From: Erysipelotrichaceae bacterium OPF54
GTDB lineage: Bacteria > Bacillota_I > Bacilli_A > Erysipelotrichales > Erysipelotrichaceae
DNA: 64,000 nt
Direction of reading: 5' to 3'
Assembly (NCBI GenBank): GCA_022834735.1
Contig: BQKD01000001.1
Coordinates: 1,589,659 to 1,653,658 of the forward strand
Each line of letters begins with the position of its first letter. Positions within the stretch are counted from its first letter, which is position 1. The notes below the pieces were generated by a model. That model saw nothing but the letters and a program-made list of their open reading frames with translations, did no database searches and had not been told where the DNA came from. Shown one piece after another: positions 32,751-40,332 of this stretch. The translations under genes were made by a program, and so were the position numbers.

Positions 32751-33038
32751 ATGAAAGAAGATGAACGGATGTTGATCAACTGGCCGACGACGAGAAAAGT
32801 GATGATCGAACAGCTGAAAAGAGCGATGAAGATGTACGGAGCCTATAAACTGAGCAATGAAGAGCTGATGTATTTTGTAGAAAACTATATGAATAATTTT
32901 GGCCATTTATTCTTCAAGAATGATTTCGAGATCCATCCGTCGATCAGAAAAGCGCTGGGAAAGAGGAACAGCTGGATCCTGGCATGTATAGTGGAAAGAG
33001 TATACCAGAAAGAATTCGAGAACATAGGAAATTATTGA
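32751..33038 (+). CDS. small helical transposon protein (95 aa), copy B
   Basis: Identical to the 95-residue protein of copy A. It starts six bases after the ATPase stop behind GGGTGAGA. Charged and helical, no recognised domain. Its conservation in both copies and position before the operon terminator argue it is a real part of the system rather than a passenger. Confidence 0.8.
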   Translation: MKEDERMLINWPTTRKVMIEQLKRAMKMYGAYKLSNEELMYFVENYMNNFGHLFFKNDFEIHPSIRKALGKRNSWILACIVERVYQKEFENIGNY

Positions 33039-33041
33039 TTA

Positions 33042-33071
33042 AAAGCCGTTTTTGACAAGACGGCTTTTTTT
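33042..33071 (+). terminator. terminator of transposon operon, copy B
   Basis: Stem AAAGCCGT/ACGGCTTT followed by seven T. Confidence 0.88.
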
Positions 33072-33204
33072 GAACAGAAAGAAATAAAATAAAATGCTTC
33101 TGAAGCCAAAATAAAGCGAGGCCGGACAAAATAAAGTGCGTTTCTCTTCCAGATGTGTATAAAAATATTTGACGTTTCCGACTAACAGAATTTGACGCGC
33201 TACA

Positions 33205-33209
33205 TCGAC
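33205..33209. repeat. target-site duplication, right of copy B (TCGAC)
   Basis: Matches 29879-29883; removal of the transposon and one copy of TCGAC joins KDFVD to SLSQSGHGNKVLGYPAFE in frame. Confidence 0.85.
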
Positions 33210-33410
33210 AGCCTTTCTCAAAGCGGGCACGGCAATAAGGTGCTTGGCTATCCGGCATTCGAGACGTTCGATCCCAGAGAAGGCAGCAGCCTTCAAAAAT
33301 ACGATACGCTTCTCTTTCAATGGGATATGAAGCAGAAGTATTATGTGCTGATCGAAAGGGATCGTCTGAAAAATCTTGATTTTTCCGATGTTCTTCTGCT
33401 TATCGAGTAA
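33205..33410 (+). pseudogene. TPR-DUF1963 gene, 3' part
   Basis: Continues the split gene: HGNKVLGYPAFETFDPRE, YDTLLFQWDMKQKYY and a short C-terminus ending LLLIE. KVLGYP and LLFQ are typical DUF1963 (YwqG-like) segments. An apparent start inside the transposon end is accidental. Confidence 0.85.
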
Positions 33411-33451
33411 AAAGCTTCGGTATCATCCTCTCGTGGCAATACCGAAGCTTT
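33411..33451. terminator. bidirectional terminator between convergent genes
   Basis: Perfect 13-bp stem (AAAGCTTCGGTAT and its complement) with a 15-base loop, T-rich beyond, A-rich before. Confidence 0.9.
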
Positions 33452-33462
33452 CTTTCTGTTCA

Positions 33463-33921
33463 TTATATTGTCATGATGTAGATCTGGCACGGATTGTTTT
33501 CATCCCACAGATCCGGAAGAACTTCCAGTTTCTGGAAGCCGCTTTTCTGGTAAAATTGGTTGGTCTGATCGTATTCCTTGTACCATCCTTCGGCCACGGT
33601 CTTAACATGCAGAAAGGAATAATGATGATCACTTCCCCATCTTTTTGCCTGTTCGATCAGCAAAGTGCCGATCCCCTGATGCTGCAAGGTTTTCTTTACG
33701 CCCATCACAACGATTTCGAGGGCTGCGCTGCTGGTCGGCGCCAGGCACAAAAAGCCGGCCGCCCCATTCGATCCGCAGGCCGCGATCATGATCTGCGAAG
33801 CGCTCTGCCGGATATATTGTTCCCGGCTCGACTCGATCCCGAACCATTCAGGCAGTCCTTCCAGGATCGTACGGGCAATTTCTTTCTTCGTTTCCGGCTG
33901 ATCGGGCAAAATGATCCTCAA
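33463..33921 (-). CDS. GNAT family N-acetyltransferase, TTG start
   Basis: 152 residues. Acetyl-CoA binding motif QHQGIGTLLIEQAKRW and a C-terminal YQKSGFQKLEVL are GNAT hallmarks; the substrate is unknown. I place the start at TTG 33921, giving MRIILPDQPETKKEIA, because it overlaps the stop of the preceding gene as TTGA and has AGAGGA ten bases upstream. The longer open frame to 34020 runs inside the previous gene out of frame. Translationally coupled to the PIN-like gene. Confidence 0.85.
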   Translation of the reverse strand: MRIILPDQPETKKEIARTILEGLPEWFGIESSREQYIRQSASQIMIAACGSNGAAGFLCLAPTSSAALEIVVMGVKKTLQHQGIGTLLIEQAKRWGSDHHYSFLHVKTVAEGWYKEYDQTNQFYQKSGFQKLEVLPDLWDENNPCQIYIMTI

Positions 33922-35021
33922 AACGGCAGATCCTCTGCGCAGTAGCGCGCCCAGTCTTCCTGTGCCGGACTTCGTTTGTCCATATCCTGACTGGCAAGCC
34001 AGTTGGTCTGGGCCTGGCATACAGCTTTCTGATCACGATCCGGTTCAATATCCTCCATGATCTTTCCGCAAAGGAACGGCACCCACTGATTGGCATACGG
34101 ATCGAATTCGACCCATATATTTCCACCGCCCTGATACATCTGCCGGTTTTTGCGCATCCGCTTTTTCTGGGCTTTCTTCTGCTTCTGACGATATTGTTCA
34201 AAGTTCTCGCATGATCTGAACAGGACCGGCATGTAATCTTCATTTTCTTTCCCCGAAAGCGAAAGTTCGGACTTCTGCTGTTCGATCCATTTGCGCTGAC
34301 GGGCCGTCACCGTTTCAGGATCCGCATCCGCTTCGATCTCCTTCATGACATCTCCGCTTTTAAACGGCACCCATTGTCCGGCATACGGATCGAATTCGAT
34401 CCATACGCTCGAGCTTCCTTCGTACATCTGCCGGTTTTTGCGCATCCGCCGCTTCTGGGAAATTTTCTGCGCCTTCCGATAGGATTCAAAATTATCATAT
34501 CGTTCGAACAAAGCCGGAATATAATTGACCGGCTGGACCTGAACGATCTTTTTCTGCGGTTCCTTTTTTACCTTCGGTTCGGTATCCTCCTTTTTTTCTT
34601 CCGGCTTGTCTTCCGGCTTTGGATCCACTCCGGCATCGCTGTCGAGCGGACTGATGAATTCCTCGAGCGAACAGCACATCCTGGACAGTTCGACTCCATA
34701 GGAGCGGCGAAGCAGATAGATCGGATAGTCATATCCTTTATCATTCGAAAGAATGACATATTTTCTTTTTTTGCCATGTTTGGCGATCGCGATGCTTAAC
34801 TGCGTGACCAGCGCCAGGTCCATTTCGTTTTTTGTTTTGGTGGCCCGGGACGCCAGATCGATCAGCTTGATCCGTTTGTGCATGCAGTTCGGATATACTT
34901 TCGGAAGAATATTCTTATCTTTAATATAAAAAAACGCCTTGATCGTCTTAGGGATCTTGAGCGGTATGGAATGTCCGACATTTTCCGTATCTACAAACAC
35001 GAATGTTTTTCCTTTTGACAT
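33918..35021 (-). CDS. PIN/NYN-like nuclease-domain protein with duplicated C-terminal module
   Basis: 367 residues. The N-terminal domain (1-125) has FVFVDTENVG (D11), KNEMDLALVTQL (E66, D68) and ILSNDKGYDYP (D94, D98), the acidic layout of PIN-like/NYN ribonucleases. A Lys/Glu/Pro linker (about 130-160) leads to two copies of an 82-residue module (167-248 and 263-345), each with MRKNRQMY, EFDPYA and QWVPF in the same order. The modules are basic in their first half, so nucleic-acid binding is possible. I do not recognise the module. The function is inferred from the acidic motifs only. Confidence 0.75.
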   Translation of the reverse strand: MSKGKTFVFVDTENVGHSIPLKIPKTIKAFFYIKDKNILPKVYPNCMHKRIKLIDLASRATKTKNEMDLALVTQLSIAIAKHGKKRKYVILSNDKGYDYPIYLLRRSYGVELSRMCCSLEEFISPLDSDAGVDPKPEDKPEEKKEDTEPKVKKEPQKKIVQVQPVNYIPALFERYDNFESYRKAQKISQKRRMRKNRQMYEGSSSVWIEFDPYAGQWVPFKSGDVMKEIEADADPETVTARQRKWIEQQKSELSLSGKENEDYMPVLFRSCENFEQYRQKQKKAQKKRMRKNRQMYQGGGNIWVEFDPYANQWVPFLCGKIMEDIEPDRDQKAVCQAQTNWLASQDMDKRSPAQEDWARYCAEDLPF

Positions 35022-35045
35022 TTTCGTTCCTTCTTTCAGTTTTTT

Positions 35046-35074
35046 ATTATAGCAAAATATGTTTTGGATTTGTA
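35046..35074 (-). promoter_or_regulatory. promoter of PIN-like/GNAT operon
   Basis: Minus strand: TACAAA (35074-35069), 17 bases, TATAAT (35051-35046) with an extended TGC in front of the -10. Confidence 0.65.
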
Positions 35075-35092
35075 TTTTTGTTCTTTTTTCTG

Positions 35093-35123
35093 TTGAATTT
35101 ATTTTTATAATAGTTATTATAAT
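35093..35123 (+). promoter_or_regulatory. promoter of DUF1349-ROK-acetyltransferase operon
   Basis: TTGAAT at 35093-35098 with two possible -10 boxes, TATTAT (35115, 16-base spacer) and TATAAT (35118, 19-base spacer), in an AT-rich tract. Confidence 0.55.
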
Positions 35124-35146
35124 AGTTATAAGAAAAGGAGAAATGA

Positions 35147-35764
35147 ATGATGGATCTTACACAGATGGCCTGGACCAACCGGCCAGAACAGTATCGCATC
35201 GATAAGGATGCGGTTGCAATCACAACTGCCCCACATACCGATTTATGGCAGAACACATATTATCATTTCGTGAATGACAATGCGCCTATGCTGCAGCAGA
35301 CAACAGACGAAGCATTTTTCAGTTTCGTCGTAAAGACGGATTTTGAAAGCAGTCACCACCGCTTCGATCAGTGCGGCGTGATCGTCTATCTCGACAGCCG
35401 CAACTGGATCAAAGGTTCGATCGAATACGAAAACGAAACATTCCAGCATTTAGGAAGCGTCGTAACGAACGAGGGCTATTCCGACTGGGCAACGACCGAG
35501 ATCGACGCCTCGATCAAAACGATGTGGTACCGGCTGAGCCGCCGTGAAGATGATTTCTGTATTGAAAATTCGACGGACGGCATCCATTTCAAGCAGATGC
35601 GCATCTGCCATTTGAACCGTGCACAAAAAACGATCCGGTTCGGCATCTATGCGTGTTCCCCGGAAGATTCTTCTTTCACGGCCCGTTTTACGCATATGGA
35701 GATGCTTCCCTGCCAGTGGAAAGCCCACGATAGCCAGCAGCCCGATCGCAAGGAACAGGAATGA
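35147..35764 (+). CDS. DUF1349 (concanavalin-like fold) protein
   Basis: 205 residues. Features such as FFSFVVKTDFESSHHRFDQC, GVIVYLDSRNWIKGSIEYE and FGIYACSPEDSSFTARF match the DUF1349 family, a beta-sandwich related to laminarinase/lectin folds whose activity is unknown. No signal peptide. AAGGAG lies six bases before the first of two adjacent ATGs. Its stop overlaps the start of a ROK regulator (ATGA), and an acetyltransferase overlaps next, so the three probably serve one sugar pathway. Confidence 0.85.
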   Translation: MMDLTQMAWTNRPEQYRIDKDAVAITTAPHTDLWQNTYYHFVNDNAPMLQQTTDEAFFSFVVKTDFESSHHRFDQCGVIVYLDSRNWIKGSIEYENETFQHLGSVVTNEGYSDWATTEIDASIKTMWYRLSRREDDFCIENSTDGIHFKQMRICHLNRAQKTIRFGIYACSPEDSSFTARFTHMEMLPCQWKAHDSQQPDRKEQE

Positions 35765-36723
35765 CAGACAGCAGCGATATCCGCCGGCACAACATACTGC
35801 GTATCCTGGATGTGCTGTGGCGATCCGGCACCTATACAAAACACCAGATCGCGGCTGAAACCGGATTGAGCCAGGCCACATGCAATACGCTTCTGAATGT
35901 TCTCCACGAACAGAACGCTGTCCTCGAAAAAAAAGCTCGGCAGTCCACTGTCGGGCGCAGTGTAAGCGAATACACGTTCAACGAGACCTATAAACCGTTC
36001 CTGACCGTACGTTTTGATATGATCCGGCAGAAAATTCACCTGCAGATCTGTTTGTGCGCTTTGAACGGAAAGATCCTTTCGCGATCGGGCGGTATATACG
36101 ATCACCTGCATCTTGAAACGCTTATGGATCATATCCAGCGCGCACTGGACCAGTATGCTGGCATAAGCATGCTCGTGATCGGGACGCCCAGCATGGTCGA
36201 TCACGGTATCCTGCGCTTCTGCGATATTCCGGAACTGGAAAACGCCCCTCTTGCCGAAGCGATCCGCTCTATTACAGATATTCCCTATATTATCGAAAAT
36301 GATATGACCTATAAAGCGCTTGGTTATGCCGGCAGGAATCGGGAAAAAGTCACGACGCTCGCCTATTTTCCTTCAGGCGTCCGTCCCGCTGCCACGACCA
36401 TCCAGCGTGGCACGATCATTTCCGGAGCCCACGGATTTGCCGGAATGATCGGCTTTTTGCCGGACACTTCCGTCTTTGGATATGAATCCATCATTCAAAA
36501 TCTTGTCAGTACGATCGTGCTGCTTGATCCGGATGTGCTCGTTCTAAGCGGCGACCGCATCAAACCTGCTGATATTGGGACGATCCGTTCACAATGCAGC
36601 CAGTATATTCCGGAAGCGTATATGCCGCGTTTCGAGTACATGGAGGATCTTGATGATTTTTACGAGGCGGGCATGCTCGAAAAAGCGCGCCATTCGAAAG
36701 GAGCATGGAATGACCGAAACTGA
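35761..36723 (+). CDS. ROK family transcriptional regulator
   Basis: 320 residues. N-terminal winged helix (about 5-62: RRHNILRILDVLWRSGTYTK, QIAAETGLSQATCNTLL) followed by a ROK-fold domain (GTPSMVDHGILRFCDIPELE, IIENDMTYKALGYAG). The kinase phosphate loops and the zinc-binding CxCGxxGC box of NagC/Mlc are not visible, so it is a regulator without kinase activity, as in XylR-type proteins. The ligand is probably a sugar. Overlaps both neighbours. Confidence 0.87.
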   Translation: MTDSSDIRRHNILRILDVLWRSGTYTKHQIAAETGLSQATCNTLLNVLHEQNAVLEKKARQSTVGRSVSEYTFNETYKPFLTVRFDMIRQKIHLQICLCALNGKILSRSGGIYDHLHLETLMDHIQRALDQYAGISMLVIGTPSMVDHGILRFCDIPELENAPLAEAIRSITDIPYIIENDMTYKALGYAGRNREKVTTLAYFPSGVRPAATTIQRGTIISGAHGFAGMIGFLPDTSVFGYESIIQNLVSTIVLLDPDVLVLSGDRIKPADIGTIRSQCSQYIPEAYMPRFEYMEDLDDFYEAGMLEKARHSKGAWNDRN

Positions 36724-37300
36724 AAAAATGGAACAGCATCTCTGGTATGACGCCAACTTTGATGCCGACCTTCTCAAACAAAGACTTGAAGCAGAACATC
36801 TTTGTTTTTTGTACAACCAGACCGATCCTCTTGATCAGTTGACAAAACAGAAGATCCAAGAGCAGCTTCTGCCTGGATGTGCACAAAATGTAACGATCAT
36901 CAGTCCGTTCGCCGTAGATTACGGTAACAGGATCACGATCGGCCAGGGCACCTTCATCAACCGGAACGCGTACTTGATGGATGGTGGCACGATCACGATC
37001 GGCAAAAATGTTTTCATCGGTCCAAATTGCGGAATGTATACCGCAAACCACGCGCTCGATCCACAGGAAAGAAACCGCGGGCTCGAGATCGCACTTCCGA
37101 TCACGATCGGCGACAACGTATGGATCGGCGCCGATGTCTCGATCCTTCCCGGCGTAACGATCGGATCCAATACAGTGATCGGCGCAAAAAGCCTGGTATG
37201 CAAGGATATTCCCGGCCATGTGGTCGCTCTGGGCAACCCGTGCCGTGCCATTCGTCCGATCACCGAGCAGGATCAGATCGACTCCGCACATTGCCGATGA
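36710..37300 (+). CDS. maltose/galactoside O-acetyltransferase-like (hexapeptide repeats)
   Basis: 196 residues. Left-handed beta-helix hexapeptide repeats (ITIGKNVFIGPNCGMYTANH, ITIGDNVWIGADVSILPGVT, IGSNTVIGAKSLV) and an N-terminal helical cap match the LacA/Maa/NodL group, which acetylates sugars using acetyl-CoA; the catalytic His is in TANHALD. Start ATG 36710 follows GAAAGGAG and overlaps the ROK gene by 14 bases. The end reads GNPCRAIRPI, as usual in this family. The exact sugar is unknown. Confidence 0.92.
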   Translation: MTETEKMEQHLWYDANFDADLLKQRLEAEHLCFLYNQTDPLDQLTKQKIQEQLLPGCAQNVTIISPFAVDYGNRITIGQGTFINRNAYLMDGGTITIGKNVFIGPNCGMYTANHALDPQERNRGLEIALPITIGDNVWIGADVSILPGVTIGSNTVIGAKSLVCKDIPGHVVALGNPCRAIRPITEQDQIDSAHCR

Positions 37301-37311
37301 ACAAGACCATT

Positions 37312-37343
37312 GCAGGGCATTGTGCCCTGCTCTTTTCTTTTTA
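37312..37343 (+). terminator. terminator after acetyltransferase
   Basis: Stem GCAGGGCA/TGCCCTGC with a TTG loop, then a T-rich tract. Confidence 0.88.
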
Positions 37344-38192
37344 TCCCTGTCGTTTGACTACCGGGATCCACACTTCGTATTTTGCGTTGTCCGGATCCGG
37401 ATTCAGATACACTTCCACATCCGGAGCATTCGCATATTCGTATCCGGATGTCGGCAACCATTCAGTAACGATCCGCCGTTCCAGTTCCTGAATGGACTGG
37501 TTCGTTCCTTCTCCAGGAAATACAGCCCATGTCGCAGCAGGAACCACGTATTCTTTAAAACCGCTTTTTTCCTGCGAAGTGGCTACCGCGATATAATACC
37601 TCCATGATTGTGTGTCATTGCACAAGCTGACCCCAAGCACTCCCATAGGTGGCTGATCCATCATCTGAACGAGTCTTTGCAGCGTTCCGTCTGAAGAGGC
37701 TTCCTGCCATTTGGAAGGAATGACTGAAAAATTCTTTTCAATATCCTTATTCAGTGGTACACATACGCCAGCTATCCGAAATGCCTCTTTTGTTTCAATT
37801 CTATAATTCATTTCCTCCACTCCTTTCACCGTGATCCTGAATGAAATCGGCGGGAAAGATTTTACAGATACTCCGCCATTTTTAACTGCTGATGGAGCGA
37901 TCTTATGAACAGACTGAAAAGCTCGATTGAATGCTGTCGGAAAATTGTAACCGTATTTGCCCGCCACATCGATAATTTTCATTCTTTCGCTCTGCAGATC
38001 GACCGCCGCAAGCGACATTTTTCTCCTGCGGATATACTGAGACAAAGAAACACCTGCCATATACGTGAACATTCGTTGAAAATGATAAGAAGAACAGCAA
38101 GCAATGCGGCCAAGATGTTCATAATCGATCGGTTCTGACAAATGTTCCTCGATATAATTGATCGCCTCGTTAAATCGTTCAATCCATTCCAT
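37341..38192 (-). CDS. AraC family regulator with GyrI-like effector domain
   Basis: 283 residues. The N-terminal double HTH (about 5-105) reads INYIEEHLSEPIDYEHLGRI, SSYHFQRMFTYMAG and IDVAGKYGYNFPTAFNRAFQ. The C-terminal half (about 125-280) is a GyrI/SOUL-type small-molecule binding domain (YRIETKEAFRIAGVCVPL, YIAVATSQEKSGF, PAATWAVFPGEG, EVWIPV). Proteins of this design, such as Rob or BltR, respond to hydrophobic or sugar ligands. Monocistronic and convergent with the acetyltransferase gene. Regulated target not visible. Confidence 0.92.
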   Translation of the reverse strand: MEWIERFNEAINYIEEHLSEPIDYEHLGRIACCSSYHFQRMFTYMAGVSLSQYIRRRKMSLAAVDLQSERMKIIDVAGKYGYNFPTAFNRAFQSVHKIAPSAVKNGGVSVKSFPPISFRITVKGVEEMNYRIETKEAFRIAGVCVPLNKDIEKNFSVIPSKWQEASSDGTLQRLVQMMDQPPMGVLGVSLCNDTQSWRYYIAVATSQEKSGFKEYVVPAATWAVFPGEGTNQSIQELERRIVTEWLPTSGYEYANAPDVEVYLNPDPDNAKYEVWIPVVKRQG

Positions 38193-38291
38193 AATTCAAT
38201 TCCTCCTGCCGGTTTTAGTATATCGTACATGCCCGCCTTCTTCCTCTCCATCTCTGTACAAAAAAAGAGAGATTCTATTTCTTATTCGAAA

Positions 38292-38318
38292 AAAGGCGGG
38301 AAGAAATCTTCCTGCCCG
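38292..38318 (-). terminator. terminator of asnS/IscA-like operon
   Basis: Minus-strand stem GGGCAGGAAG/CTTCCCGCC (one bulge) followed by six T. Confidence 0.75.
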
Positions 38319-38325
38319 TCCTGTA

Positions 38326-38712
38326 TTATTCTTCGTGATGATGGCAGCAGCCGCCCTCATGATCATGAGAGCCGCAGCAGCCTTCGCCATGCTCGTGATG
38401 CGCATGGTCGCCGCATCCGCCGCACGCATGATCCCCTTCGTGGGAACATCCGCATGAATCCGCGCCCTTGACAACAAGCTCGTTATCCACGACATCGATC
38501 TCGATATCCTTTGCGGCTTCTTTATCCTGATCAAAGATCAGCACCTTGATCCCGTTAACCAGTTCAGGCTGATCTTCCGGATCATAGGTTACCAGCGCGA
38601 ATACCGGTGATTTTCCGCAGCACGATTCGTGCACTTCCATCATCAGTCCTTCGGCTCCTTTTTCTTTCAAAAGCTCTTCAATGAGCGGTTTTGCTTCATT
38701 TGTGATTTTCAT
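38326..38712 (-). CDS. IscA/HesB-like protein with Cys/His-rich metal-binding tail
   Basis: 128 residues from ATG 38712 (AAGGAG upstream). Residues 1-83 (MKITNEAKPLIEELLKEKG, VHESCCGKSPVFALV, IEIDVVDNELVVKG) resemble the HesB/IscA beta fold found in Fe-S carriers, with a CC pair but without the C-terminal CxC in the usual place. The last 42 residues are almost entirely Cys, His, Gly and acidic (CGCSHEGDHACGGCGDH and more), as in metal-storage tails of SlyD or HypB. Probably binds nickel, zinc or copper. Downstream of asnS in the same operon. Confidence 0.78.
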   Translation of the reverse strand: MKITNEAKPLIEELLKEKGAEGLMMEVHESCCGKSPVFALVTYDPEDQPELVNGIKVLIFDQDKEAAKDIEIDVVDNELVVKGADSCGCSHEGDHACGGCGDHAHHEHGEGCCGSHDHEGGCCHHHEE

Positions 38713-38726
38713 TGTATTTCTCCTTG

Positions 38727-40082
38727 CTAGAATACGAGATTTCTCGGCGTTCTCGGATATGGCTGCACATCCCGGATATTCTGGATGCCCGAAAGATACA
38801 TGAGCATCCGGTCGAATCCGAGACCGAATCCGGAATGCTTGCATCCGCCAAAGCGGCGCAGATCCAGATACCACTGCAGCGATTCTGTCTCCATTCCCAT
38901 CTCTTTCATTCGTTCGACAAGCACATCATAACGCTCTTCCCTCTGGCTTCCGCCAACCAGCTCGCCCACATACGGAACGAGCAGATCGCATGCTGCTACT
39001 GTTCTGCCATCCTCGTTGACTCGCATATAGAACGCTTTGATCTCTTTCGGATAATCGGTCAGGAACACAGGACCCTGCACGATCTTTTCGCAAATATAGC
39101 GCTCATGCTCCGACTGCAGATCCATTCCCCAGAAAATATCCTTGTTTTCGAACTGATCCTTTGCTTTTTCGAGATGCTCGATCGCCTCGGTATACGTCAT
39201 CCGTTTGAAGTGGGAACCGGCCACTTTCTTCACCCGCTCGATGCAGTCATGGTCGATCATCTTTTCGAAGAAAGCCATTTCCTCAGCCGCATGTTCCAGG
39301 CAGTAATTGATACAGAATTTGATCATATCCTCGATACAGTCCATATCGTCGGAAAGATCGGCGAAAGCCAGTTCCGGCTCGATCATCCAGAATTCGCTGG
39401 CATGACGGGTCGTATTGGAATTTTCCGCCCTGAAAGTCGGACCGAACGTATACACGTTGCGGTACGTCAGCGCGAACGGTTCGACATGAAGCTGTCCGGA
39501 AACAGTCAGCTGCGCATGCTTGGAAAAAAAGTCGTCTTCATACTTGTCGTCCTTGCGCGTCGTCACCGTAAAGCATTCGCCCGCACCTTCGGCATCGTTG
39601 CCCGTGATCTCCGGCGTATGCACATACACGAAACCGCGATCCTGAAAAAACGTGTGGATCGCCATGCTCAGAACAGAACGCAGCCTGAAGATCGCATAGT
39701 ATGTGTTGGCCCTAGGACGCACATGAGGGATCTCGCGCATGTATTCAAAAGAATGTCTTTTCTTCTGCAGCGGATAATCGTGATCGGCTGCGCCAAGCAC
39801 TTCGATCTGTTCAGCATGGATCTCGAAAGGCTGTTTGCCATCCGGCGTCACGACAACCTTTCCTTTGACCCCGATCGCGCTTCCCAATGTGATCTTTGAA
39901 GCTTCCGTATAATTCGGCAGGGAATCCTCGTATACGATCTGCGTATTCGAGAAGGTCGAACCGTCATTCAGTTCGATAAAGCCGATTTTCTTCGAATTCC
40001 GATTTGTTCTTACCCATCCTTGAAGATCAATGGTCTGTCCGTCAAATTTTGACGGATCTTCTTTCAGTTTTTTTGCCAGCAT
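38727..40082 (-). CDS. asnS: asparaginyl-tRNA synthetase
   Basis: 451-residue class IIb synthetase: N-terminal OB-fold anticodon-binding domain (IDLQGWVRTNRNSKKIGFIE), motif 2 FRAENSNTTRHASEFWMIEP and motif 3 GFGLGFDRMLMYLSGIQNIR. It charges tRNA-Asn in the cytosol. The ATG at 40082 follows GGAAGGAAAC. The leader carries a T-box, so expression should rise when uncharged tRNA-Asn accumulates. The Asn-specific assignment rests on overall similarity and the T-box with a plausible AAC specifier; AspRS proteins differ in length. Confidence 0.95.
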   Translation of the reverse strand: MLAKKLKEDPSKFDGQTIDLQGWVRTNRNSKKIGFIELNDGSTFSNTQIVYEDSLPNYTEASKITLGSAIGVKGKVVVTPDGKQPFEIHAEQIEVLGAADHDYPLQKKRHSFEYMREIPHVRPRANTYYAIFRLRSVLSMAIHTFFQDRGFVYVHTPEITGNDAEGAGECFTVTTRKDDKYEDDFFSKHAQLTVSGQLHVEPFALTYRNVYTFGPTFRAENSNTTRHASEFWMIEPELAFADLSDDMDCIEDMIKFCINYCLEHAAEEMAFFEKMIDHDCIERVKKVAGSHFKRMTYTEAIEHLEKAKDQFENKDIFWGMDLQSEHERYICEKIVQGPVFLTDYPKEIKAFYMRVNEDGRTVAACDLLVPYVGELVGGSQREERYDVLVERMKEMGMETESLQWYLDLRRFGGCKHSGFGLGFDRMLMYLSGIQNIRDVQPYPRTPRNLVF

Positions 40083-40099
40083 AGTTTCCTTCCTTTCAT

Positions 40100-40302
40100 A
40101 AAAAAAGATCATTCCTGCAAGGAACGATCAGTAACCGCGGTGCCATCCTGTTTTGCGCTGTACCAGCGCACCCTTTTGCTGCTTAACGCGCAGACACGGG
40201 ACCGTCTACTTCATTTCTCCGGTCCGACTCCGCAGTCGTTGTCCGCATGCGTACCATACCCGCTTTCACCAGCCGCAGGCTCTCTGCCATGGTCCATCAT
40301 GC
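40100..40302 (-). promoter_or_regulatory. T-box riboswitch leader of asnS
   Basis: The minus strand carries the T-box sequence AGGATGGCACCGCGG (40149-40135), followed by a terminator hairpin GATCATTCC/GGAACGATC (40107-40129, complement strand) and a T run. Upstream, AGAGAGCC...GCTGGTGAAAGC matches the stem I distal motifs. AAC at 40240-40238 is a candidate Asn specifier codon. Uncharged tRNA would pair with TGGC of the T-box and favour the antiterminator. Confidence 0.88.
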
Positions 40303-40332
40303 ATTCTACTGCTTCTTCGTCACTTCATCCAA
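40303..40332 (-). promoter_or_regulatory. asnS promoter inside the end of rex
   Basis: Minus strand: TTGGAT (40332-40327), 18 bases, TAGAAT (40308-40303). The -10 contains the rex TAG stop codon. The predicted start point falls just before T-box stem I. Confidence 0.55.

Larger units (their letters stand above)
29884..33204 (+). mobile_element. four-gene Tn552/Tn5053/Tn7-like transposon, copy B (3,321 bp)
   Basis: Same length and, as far as I can read, same sequence as copy A, in opposite orientation. Ends TGTAGAGCGTC and, on the complement, TGTAGCGCGTC; flanks carry TCGAC on both sides. The five-base duplication here versus six in copy A is within the range reported for Tn5053-like (5) and Tn552-like (6-7) elements. 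Inserted in the DUF1963 part of a TPR gene, in the same direction. Confidence 0.93.

Noticed and set aside
11738-33204. A single large composite transposon carrying the genes between the two copies
   Set aside because: Each copy has its own, different target duplication (GTTGAA and TCGAC), which indicates two separate insertions rather than one composite event.
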